This document shows, one piece after another, positions 48,436 to 54,854 of a stretch of 54,854 nucleotides of DNA. Under the pieces are notes generated by a model. It did not search any database. It had not been told where the DNA came from and saw nothing but the letters and a program-made list of their open reading frames with translations. Position numbers and translations under genes: made by a program. Numbering within the stretch: position 1 is the stretch's first letter; the number at the start of each line of letters is the position of its first letter. The stretch covers positions 1 through 54,854 of the forward strand of contig CACYMQ010000034.1 of assembly GCA_902775555.1 (NCBI GenBank). The letters are read 5' to 3'. This DNA comes from an uncultured Lachnospiraceae bacterium. Its GTDB lineage: Bacteria > Bacillota > Clostridia > Lachnospirales > Lachnospiraceae.

Positions 48436-51400
48436 TTATTTCAGATATCCGTTCGCATCGAAGATGTACCTCTTTCCATCGATAGTGTATGAAGCACTCT
48501 TCGCCATCCAGCCCTTATCATCCCTGTAAGTCCATCCGGTCTTATCCTTCACCCAGGATGCCTTACCGGCATACGTGCAGGTTCCGTCCTTGTTCAGCCA
48601 GTAGCCCTTGCACCACTCGCTGTAAGCCATGGAACCGTCGCTCTTAAGGAAGTACCATTTCCTGCCATCCTTTACCCAGCCGGTCCTCATGGCGCCACTC
48701 TTCTTATCCATGAAGTACCATTTCCTGCCGTCCTTTACCCAGCCGGTCTTCATGGCGCCGCTCTTCTTGTCCATGAAGTACCATTTCCTGCCGTCCTTTA
48801 CCCAGCCGGTCTTCATGGCACCGCTCTTCTTGTCCATGAAGTACCATTTCTTGCCGTCCTTTACCCAGCCGGTCTTCATGGCACCGCTCTTCTTGTCCAT
48901 GAAGTACCATTTCCTGCCGTCCTTTACCCAGCCGGTGGTCTTCTTTCCTTCTGCAGTATAGTAGTACCACTTCGAGCCAATCTTCTGCCAGCCCTTATAA
49001 ACAATGGCAAAACTTGCCTTCAGGGAACCGAGGAAATGTCCCTTTCCATAGATGATATAGGTATAGGTACCCACGTTCTTACAGTTTGCAGGTGCCACAA
49101 CCTCATAATCCTTTCCTGCGGTCAGCGGGATTCCGTTGTAAGTAACACTCTTTACTCCGGGGGCCTTCACCTTTCCGTCATAATAATACCGTGTTGCTCC
49201 AAGTGTCACAACTGCTTTGGTCATATCAAAATAGGCATCACTCTGTCCGCCTGTCAGAACAAGACAGATCCTGTACTCACCTGTACACTTTCCTGCAGCG
49301 GTTGCCTTGATGATGATCCCATATCTGCCGGGAGCTGCCGGAGCGCCTGCCAATGCGTTCCCGTTCTTATCCGTATAGGTGATCGTGTAATCCGTTCCCT
49401 GAGTCAAAACAACGCTGCCTTTTGTAGTCAGTACGAACTTCACATCTGTGCCCCACTGATATACATCAGAGGTGATCGTCGATAATCCTGCGGAGTACTC
49501 TGCTTTCTCCTTACCGATCATAACATTAAATCCATTGTTCTCGATCATCGTGGCCAGATCAACCTTTGCTACGATCTTGAAGCACTGAACACAGGTTCCT
49601 TTATACGGAGATTTCGCCGTGATCGTAGCCTTGGCGAGTCTTCCGTTCCTGATCGTTCCCGTATTGTTCTCATAAGTGACATCATAATTTCCACTCGAGA
49701 TGACTGTTCCATTTAAGTCCTTGATGATAACCTGCGGTCTCACCGCTGATCCGCCATAGATATAGACCGGAATATCTCCTTCCATATAGGCAGGATTACT
49801 CAGTGTGATCGTGGCGCTGGTGATAATGTCTTTTGTGTCACGGATGAAGAACTCATAGGGTTGTGTCTGTTCCGAATCCTTATTCTCTAAGCTCTTTGCT
49901 ACTACAGTATAATCACCGATTTCGGTCGGTACATCGCTCAGGGTTACACTCGAATCCCCGTCTTTTTTGTAATACTGAAGCCTATAATCTGTTCCCTCTT
50001 TCAGCTTCGTTCCCGCATCATTATAAACAGTGAAGCTATTTGCTATCGACTCACCGACTGCAAACATTTTCTTCGTACCGGTGATCTTCCCAAATAACAG
50101 ACTATTCGCGTTTAAAGCAAATGTAGTTCCGCTCAGTTCACCCGTATATCCACTTCCACTCTTTGCTGTCGCCTTGAAGACGCAGGGCCCCATTTCTTTG
50201 AAGGTGGTGATCAGCTCTAATTTCCCGGTCTCACCATTTTTCTTATAATACTGCATGGTATAATCCACGCCTTCAACAAGCTCTTTTCCCGTAATACTCT
50301 TTATGATCAGCTTCGGAAGATAGAAATCACCAACACGGATCTTCTTCTCAAATCCGGTGTCATATACATAGTTTGCAAGTGACAGGTCTTTCTCTGTAAC
50401 CTCCTTGACAGACGCCTTAAATTCTGCCCCGCCATTGCTATAGGGTCGTGCCATAAGATATACGGTCTGGTTCGCCTTCAGCTCGTATCTGATACTGAAA
50501 TTCATATCATATTCCGAATCATCATTACTCCGTACCATCTGGGTCAGATCAGCGTCCAGGTACAGTTCTGCAAAGGTGTCGTCCTCTCCTTCACTTGCAA
50601 ATATGTACCCTCCGTCCCGAGGTGCCGTGAAGACACCAAGCCACCTTTCATCCCCCTCCAAACGGACAGAATTCGCCGAATTCAGGTTCATTCTGACAGC
50701 TGTCATCTGCGGCCATGGCTCGATGATCCGGAATACAGTATCTGATGTAGAACCCTCATATCCGCTTCCGGCCTTTGCCTTTGCATATACTTTGTATGTT
50801 CCCTTCTCCGCCGGCGGTCCTGCCAGTTCTGTGCCGTTGTCATCCAGGTATACCAGTTCATAATCCTTATTCTGCTCCAGGGTATTCCCCTTGTCATCCG
50901 TAACTGTAGTAATAAGCGTAACTGCTTTCCCTGTATAATGAATGCTTTGATTCATTACTTCCAGATCATAGTTGGAAAGGAATTTTATATTTCTGACATA
51001 CAAATACTCTTCATATTCGCCCTTGTAAGCCCCTATGCCCTTATAGCAGGCAGAATAATATCCATTTGTCGGATTGGTGATTTCTTTGTTATCACCATCC
51101 CGGTATCCTGTGAACTTAAAGTCCTCTCCTTCTGTAAGCTGTCTTTGCCCATCACGATGCATGAGTACCAAGCGGGGTCGAACGAAGTTTCCACCATAAT
51201 ATAACACCTCATTTCCGCCCACGAAAGATCCATTCCATAAACCACTTTCGATATCATAGGCTCCGGTGACCCGGAAACTTATCTCCTTTTTCCCGTGATA
51301 TGGATCGATCCCTTCATAAACAGCCTTGTAAGCCCCTAAACTAACGGGCATGGTCGTACCGATCGACTCTCCCTTGTCATCCAGTATATCAACAAGCTTA

Positions 51401-52488
51401 AAGTCCTGCCCCTCTTTCAAAACCTGGGTAGTTCCACTGAGCGTCAGAGAGATATAAGGTGAGGAAAGTTTTGTCGTTCCTTCCTCAAAAAGACTATTCG
51501 GCTTGAATGAACCACTCCAGTATTTGGACAGATCCTTCAGATCCGCCGCCCTGGCCGCTATCGTAGTTGAAATATCATTATCTTCATCATATCCCCTCAC
51601 TTTAAGATATACGGTTGTCGAAGCCGAAAGATAACGCAGTATCGAGAAGTTTCTCTCTTCCCCGTGATCATCGTCCCCAGCCACCTTGTGAGTTAAGGCC
51701 TGGTCAGTGTACAGTTCTGCAAATGTATCGCTGCTTCCAAGACTGAAGAATTCATAATATCCCGTACTGGTCGCAGTAAAACTCCCCACCCAGTAGCTTC
51801 CCGCATTTATGGTCACTCCATAGGAAGTATCCTCCTGCATCACGACAGGCTCGGGAGTTTCGTCCGAACCCGTGCCTCCAAGAACGTCCGCCTGATTTAC
51901 AAGACCCAGCCGGGGCACCGACTGCTCACCATCTGCCTGCTTCACATCCTTCTGCCCGGATTCCTGTGTATCAGCCACAGCCTGCTCCGGCGTCTCCACA
52001 GTGTATGCTCCCTGTGTGTCGTTCGCCTCTACAGCCTTTTCATCCGCCACATCCGCTTCCTGATGGTCTGCCGCGTCTGCTTCCTGATCGTCCGCTGCGT
52101 CTGCTTCCTGATCGTCCGCTGCGTCTGCTTCCTGATCGCCCGCTGCGTCTGCTTCCTGATCGTCCACTGCGTCTGCTTCCTTGTCGTCCTCTGTGCCTGC
52201 CTCCTCTTCGGCCGCCACGTCTGCTTCCCCGTCATCCGCTGCATCGGCCGCCGGAGCATCCTGCCCCTTTCCGGAGCCGGTCTCCTGCACCTCCTTCGCC
52301 GAGGCATCCGATCCGGAAATCAACACATTCTCTTTCGGATCTGTTTCTTCCTCTGCCGCAGCAGACACAACCGAGGTATCCTCCTCTTTGCTCTCCGGAG
52401 TTGCAGCCATGGAAGGCAGCGGGACCAATCCAACTACCAGGCTTACAGAAACCACGAAGCTCATGGCCCTTTTTCTCATCTTTCGCAT
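48436..52488 (-). CDS. Large secreted multidomain surface protein with cell-wall-binding repeats
   Basis: About 1350 residues. A signal peptide (1-29, ending PLPSMA) is followed by an acidic low-complexity region (about 40-190) with tandem EADAADDQ octapeptides. Two PPC-like beta domains (about 215-315 and 610-710; both contain DTFAELY) are interspersed with repeated Ig-like or MBG-like domains (about 320-605 and 715-1140, marked by repeated EGxDYxxxY segments). Five 21-residue cell-wall-binding repeats (WYFMDKKSGAMKT) and a 66-residue terminal module follow. No protease or glycosidase active site was seen, so adhesion or a scaffold role is likelier than catalysis. The ATG at 52488 has AGGAG 9 nt ahead; upstream codons are less well placed. 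There is no sortase motif. Confidence 0.85.
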   Translation of the reverse strand: MRKMRKRAMSFVVSVSLVVGLVPLPSMAATPESKEEDTSVVSAAAEEETDPKENVLISGSDASAKEVQETGSGKGQDAPAADAADDGEADVAAEEEAGTEDDKEADAVDDQEADAAGDQEADAADDQEADAADDQEADAADHQEADVADEKAVEANDTQGAYTVETPEQAVADTQESGQKDVKQADGEQSVPRLGLVNQADVLGGTGSDETPEPVVMQEDTSYGVTINAGSYWVGSFTATSTGYYEFFSLGSSDTFAELYTDQALTHKVAGDDDHGEERNFSILRYLSASTTVYLKVRGYDEDNDISTTIAARAADLKDLSKYWSGSFKPNSLFEEGTTKLSSPYISLTLSGTTQVLKEGQDFKLVDILDDKGESIGTTMPVSLGAYKAVYEGIDPYHGKKEISFRVTGAYDIESGLWNGSFVGGNEVLYYGGNFVRPRLVLMHRDGQRQLTEGEDFKFTGYRDGDNKEITNPTNGYYSACYKGIGAYKGEYEEYLYVRNIKFLSNYDLEVMNQSIHYTGKAVTLITTVTDDKGNTLEQNKDYELVYLDDNGTELAGPPAEKGTYKVYAKAKAGSGYEGSTSDTVFRIIEPWPQMTAVRMNLNSANSVRLEGDERWLGVFTAPRDGGYIFASEGEDDTFAELYLDADLTQMVRSNDDSEYDMNFSIRYELKANQTVYLMARPYSNGGAEFKASVKEVTEKDLSLANYVYDTGFEKKIRVGDFYLPKLIIKSITGKELVEGVDYTMQYYKKNGETGKLELITTFKEMGPCVFKATAKSGSGYTGELSGTTFALNANSLLFGKITGTKKMFAVGESIANSFTVYNDAGTKLKEGTDYRLQYYKKDGDSSVTLSDVPTEIGDYTVVAKSLENKDSEQTQPYEFFIRDTKDIITSATITLSNPAYMEGDIPVYIYGGSAVRPQVIIKDLNGTVISSGNYDVTYENNTGTIRNGRLAKATITAKSPYKGTCVQCFKIVAKVDLATMIENNGFNVMIGKEKAEYSAGLSTITSDVYQWGTDVKFVLTTKGSVVLTQGTDYTITYTDKNGNALAGAPAAPGRYGIIIKATAAGKCTGEYRICLVLTGGQSDAYFDMTKAVVTLGATRYYYDGKVKAPGVKSVTYNGIPLTAGKDYEVVAPANCKNVGTYTYIIYGKGHFLGSLKASFAIVYKGWQKIGSKWYYYTAEGKKTTGWVKDGRKWYFMDKKSGAMKTGWVKDGKKWYFMDKKSGAMKTGWVKDGRKWYFMDKKSGAMKTGWVKDGRKWYFMDKKSGAMRTGWVKDGRKWYFLKSDGSMAYSEWCKGYWLNKDGTCTYAGKASWVKDKTGWTYRDDKGWMAKSASYTIDGKRYIFDANGYLK
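48650..48947 (-). repeat. Five 63-bp tandem repeats encoding cell-wall-binding units
   Basis: CCAGCCGGT recurs at 48676, 48739, 48802, 48865 and 48928, exactly 63 bp apart (21 codons), and the units differ at very few bases. Such DNA identity implies recent duplication or gene conversion and should allow copy-number change. Confidence 0.9.
52041..52225 (-). repeat. 24-bp tandem repeat encoding acidic octapeptides
   Basis: About seven units of 24 bp, with TCTGCTTCCTGATCGTC at their centre on the plus strand, encode EADAADDQ. The central copies are nearly identical and the outer ones diverged. The unit length keeps frame, so copy number could vary without breaking the gene. Confidence 0.85.
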
Positions 52489-52542
52489 AAAGCTTTTCTC
52501 CTTTCTCATTCCTGCTTTATACATAGGTCAACATTACATCGT

Positions 52543-52598
52543 ATATGAGAAAAGGTCTGTATGACACCTTCTCCGAATCATACAGACCTTTTTCATAT
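52543..52598 (-). promoter_or_regulatory. Long inverted repeat in the leader of the large surface protein gene
   Basis: A 21-bp stem with one bulged base (52543-52564 with 52578-52598) and a 13-nt loop lies about 30 nt into the predicted leader. TTTT lies within the stem rather than after it, so it is not a standard terminator. It may be an attenuator, an RNA stability element or a protein-binding site. Confidence 0.65.
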
Positions 52599-52635
52599 AT
52601 TGACTACCCCCACTAAGTAACCAACGATTGTATGT

Positions 52636-52664
52636 AGTATAGCACTATTATCTAAAATTGGAAA
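52636..52664 (-). promoter_or_regulatory. Promoter of the large surface protein gene
   Basis: On the minus strand, -35 TTTCCA (52664-52659), a 17-nt spacer and an extended -10 TGCTATACT (TATACT at 52641-52636). The 320-bp gap 52489-52808 holds this promoter, the inverted-repeat leader and the terminator of the next gene; nothing else was seen. Confidence 0.65.
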
Positions 52665-52740
52665 GTCTTTTTGTGCACATCTGTCATTTTTTGTAAATTG
52701 TTACCAAAATGTGTACACATACATCACAGAAACAAAAGGA

Positions 52741-52780
52741 TACAGGCGGTTACAATCGTCAGATTGCACAACCGCCTGTA
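52741..52780 (-). terminator. Terminator after the acyl-CoA synthetase gene
   Basis: An 11-bp stem TACAGGCGGTT/AACCGCCTGTA with an inner CAATC/GATTG helix, followed on the minus strand by TCCTTTTGTTT. Confidence 0.7.
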
Positions 52781-52808
52781 CACAAATCGGGCTAAAACCC
52801 TTAGATTC

Positions 52809-54443
52809 CTATGACTGATTCTCCTTCGCCACAAGATTCGTCGCTCCGTACCTCTCGCGGAGTACAGGCTTCTCGATCTTACCGGTGGCATTTCTCGGCA
52901 CCTCTGCGAAGATGACCTTGCGGGGGCGCTTATAACGCGGAAGCTCCAGACAGAAGTTGTTGATCTCCTCTTCCGTAGCCTCTTCCCCCGGCTTCAACTC
53001 GATGATGGCCGCCGAGATCTCACCCAGGCGGGTATCCGGCAGGCCGATCACTGCAACATCATTGATCTTCGAGTTCTTCATCAGGAAGCTCTCGATCTGT
53101 ACCGGATAGATATTCTCACCACCGCTGATGATGACATCCTTCTTCCGGTCAACCAGCCAGATAAAGCCATCCTCATCCAGCTTCGCCATATCTCCGGTAT
53201 AAAGCCATCCGTCCTTGATGCTCTCAGCCGTAGCTTCGGGATTCTTATAGTACTCGATCATGACACCGGGGCCTTTTACGATGAGCTCGCCTACCTCACC
53301 CTTCGGCACCGGTACGCCCTCCTCATCTACGATATTTGCCTCCCAGCCGTAACCCGGAACACCGATGGCTCCGATATGGTCAACATTTTCGATCCCCAGA
53401 TGTACACAGCCGGGCCCGATGGACTCGGACAGTCCGTAGTTGGTATCATAATCATGTTTCGGGAAGATCGCCTTCCAACGGGCGATCAGGGATGCGGGTA
53501 CCGGCTGTGCACCGATATGCATCAGTCTCCACTGATCCAGCTTATAATCCTCCAGCTTCAGCCTTCCGCTCTCCAGTGCCACCAGGATATCCTGTGCCCA
53601 GGGCACCAACAGCCACACTATGGTACAGCCCTCGTCGCTGGCCGTCTGCAGAATTGCCTCCGGCGTCGTTCCCTTCAGAAGAACCGCCTTACCTCCGGAG
53701 ATCAGACTTCCGAACCAGTGCATCTTCGCGCCTGTATGGTACAGCGGCGGGATACAGAGAAATACATCATCCTTCGTCTGCCCGTGATGCGCCTGCTCCA
53801 CTCTTGCAGAATGCATCAGTGCTTTATGTTCGTGCAGGATCGCTTTCGGGAAACCCGTGGTACCCGAGGAGAAATAAATCGCCGCATTATCGGAATCTAT
53901 GATCGGGATATCAGGGTTCACACTGCTGCAGTTCGCCACCAGTTCATTATAATCCTCCGCAAATGTGGGGCAGCCCTCACCTACGTAGAACAGAAGCCGG
54001 TTCCTGGAGATCCGCTCTGCGATCTCCTCGATACGTCCGATGAATGCCGGTCCGAAGACGAGGACATCCACATCCGCCAGCTTCACGCAGTACTCGATCT
54101 CATCCGAATCGTAACGGAAATTAAGAGGCACCGCAATGGCTCCTGTCTTCAGGATACCAAAATAGATCGGCAGCCACTCCAGGCAGTTCATCAGAAGGAT
54201 CCCAACCTTATCATCCTTCTTGATCCCTCTGGACATCAGCAGATGGGCAAACCGGTTAGCCTTCTCATTAAAGACCGACCATGTGATCTCCCGCCGGTAA
54301 GCCGCCTTCGGATTCGGCTCAGTCAGTTCGTATTCACGCCATGTGACACGGCGGACCTCCTTGATCTCCGGGTTTACCTCCACCAGGGCTACGTCATTTG
54401 CATAAATCTTCGCATTCTTCTCCAGTAAATCTGTAATCGGCAT
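52809..54443 (-). CDS. AMP-forming acyl-CoA synthetase/ligase
   Basis: Activates a carboxylic acid with ATP to an acyl-adenylate, then transfers it to CoA. It has 544 residues, a complete ANL-family protein. P-loop YFSSGTTGFPKAI (near 190-202), NYGLSESIG (A5), GWLYTGDMA (A7), DRKKDVIISGGENIYP (A8) and the catalytic lysine in ATGKIEKPVLR (A10) are all present. An unusual early insertion (REYELTEPNPKAAYRREITW) splits the first conserved strand. Best guess is a medium- or long-chain fatty acid or aromatic acid ligase; acetate is not excluded. It is monocistronic, with a near-perfect 18-bp palindrome upstream. Confidence 0.9.
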   Translation of the reverse strand: MPITDLLEKNAKIYANDVALVEVNPEIKEVRRVTWREYELTEPNPKAAYRREITWSVFNEKANRFAHLLMSRGIKKDDKVGILLMNCLEWLPIYFGILKTGAIAVPLNFRYDSDEIEYCVKLADVDVLVFGPAFIGRIEEIAERISRNRLLFYVGEGCPTFAEDYNELVANCSSVNPDIPIIDSDNAAIYFSSGTTGFPKAILHEHKALMHSARVEQAHHGQTKDDVFLCIPPLYHTGAKMHWFGSLISGGKAVLLKGTTPEAILQTASDEGCTIVWLLVPWAQDILVALESGRLKLEDYKLDQWRLMHIGAQPVPASLIARWKAIFPKHDYDTNYGLSESIGPGCVHLGIENVDHIGAIGVPGYGWEANIVDEEGVPVPKGEVGELIVKGPGVMIEYYKNPEATAESIKDGWLYTGDMAKLDEDGFIWLVDRKKDVIISGGENIYPVQIESFLMKNSKINDVAVIGLPDTRLGEISAAIIELKPGEEATEEEINNFCLELPRYKRPRKVIFAEVPRNATGKIEKPVLRERYGATNLVAKENQS

Positions 54444-54504
54444 AGTCTCTACCCCATTTCATTATTCCGGCAAAATGAAACGCCGGTCGCTTTACTATGG
54501 TAAC

Positions 54505-54522
54505 ACTTTATTGCAACAAAGT
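54505..54522. promoter_or_regulatory. Palindromic candidate operator before the acyl-CoA synthetase gene
   Basis: ACTTTATTGCAACAAAGT is palindromic at 16 of 18 positions and lies 62 bp before the gene start, in its probable promoter region. The size and symmetry suit a dimeric repressor such as a TetR- or GntR-family fatty-acid regulator; none is encoded nearby. Confidence 0.5.
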
Positions 54523-54536
54523 AAACCACTTTCAAT

Positions 54537-54569
54537 GGAAAAGAGCCACACCCATGGGATGCGGCTCTT
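54537..54569 (-). terminator. Terminator after the right-edge surface protein gene
   Basis: AAGAGCC/GGCTCTT (54541-54547 with 54563-54569) around a CCCATGGG core, followed on the minus strand by TTTTCC. Confidence 0.7.
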
Positions 54570-54622
54570 CCTCTTCCGGCTGTAAGGATCTCACAACCTT
54601 TTGAAATTGTACTTATTGAATA

Positions 54623-54854
54623 CTACTTCAGGTAACCCTTGGAATCGAAGGTATACTTCTTTCCGTCGATGGTCAGCTTGCAGCTCTTTGCATACCACTT
54701 CTTACTGTCGATGTAGTACCAGCCCTTGCTGTCCTTCTTCCAGACTGCCTTCGCCTGATAAGTCCATGCTCCGTCCTTATTCAGCCAGTAGCCCTTGCAG
54801 TATTCGTTGGCTGCCATAGCGCCGTCCTTCTTGAAATAATACCACTTTCCGAGC
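54623..54854 (-). CDS. C-terminal end of another cell-wall-binding-repeat protein (5' end outside window)
   Basis: Only the last 76 or so residues are in the window; the gene enters from the right edge, so no start can be assigned and the internal ATG at 54817 is not a start. The visible part is the end of a cell-wall-binding repeat (GKWYYFKKDGAMAANEYC) and the 66-residue terminal module (GYWLNKDGAWTYQAKAVW ... TIDGKKYTFDSKGYLK). It is closely similar to the ends of the proteins at 43.5 and 48.4 kb. It is followed by its own terminator. It extends the surface-protein cluster beyond the window. Confidence 0.85.
   Translation of the reverse strand, partial: LGKWYYFKKDGAMAANEYCKGYWLNKDGAWTYQAKAVWKKDSKGWYYIDSKKWYAKSCKLTIDGKKYTFDSKGYLK

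Overview
The window looks like chromosome from a Lachnospiraceae-like clostridium. The GC content is mid-range (about half by eye). Shine-Dalgarno sites are strong (AAGGAGG) and promoters are close to the sigma-A consensus with 17-nt spacers. Typical gut-clostridial genes are present: FeoA-FeoB fusion, flavodiiron protein, hexameric glutamate dehydrogenase, c-di-GMP enzymes, and secreted proteins with clostridial cell-wall-binding repeats. I cannot name the species. No tRNA, rRNA, CRISPR array, prophage or insertion sequence was recognised.

Layout. 0-8 kb holds metabolic and regulatory genes: a left-truncated feoAB, an rsbV-rsbW partner-switching pair with no sigma gene beside it, gdhA, a glpK-lipoprotein pair, and convergent purE/purC. 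7.9-10.2 kb encodes a secreted repeat protein. 10.4-15.7 kb is a transition-metal block. One part is an ArsR-family repressor, a small HMA metallochaperone and a P1B-ATPase, read from a near-consensus promoter embedded in TGAA-N6-TTCA operators. Upstream of it is an operon with an HD phosphohydrolase, a ZnuC/ZnuB-type ABC pair and a lipoprotein. The ATPase frame is open but lacks the phosphorylated DKTGT segment. 15.9-22.2 kb has trpS with a lipase, then degV, and an asnB-flavodiiron pair. 22.3-28.5 kb has an EAL phosphodiesterase, hup, folP, a GGDEF cyclase and a small membrane protein.

28.6-42.6 kb is the information-processing core, all leftward: rplJ-rplL behind an L10 leader, rpoB-rpoC, then rpsL-rpsG-fusA and tuf. 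Four apparent sigma-A promoters divide it. rpoB is broken: about 80 nt of a universally conserved segment is missing, which shifts the frame. This lesion and the missing ATPase segment are the main anomalies. Each could be an assembly deletion or a real mutation.

42.9-54.9 kb is a surface and envelope region. It has a small membrane exporter, three secreted or surface proteins with cell-wall-binding repeats (one truncated by the right edge), a membrane-anchored GH25 muramidase, a cytoplasmic GH13 enzyme and an AMP-forming acyl-CoA synthetase. The three repeat proteins share a C-terminal module of about 66 residues, and the related protein at 7.9 kb carries the same module internally. Short tandem DNA repeats occur here: 16 bp intergenic, 24 bp and 63 bp inside genes. 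A cluster of large hairpins follows tuf.
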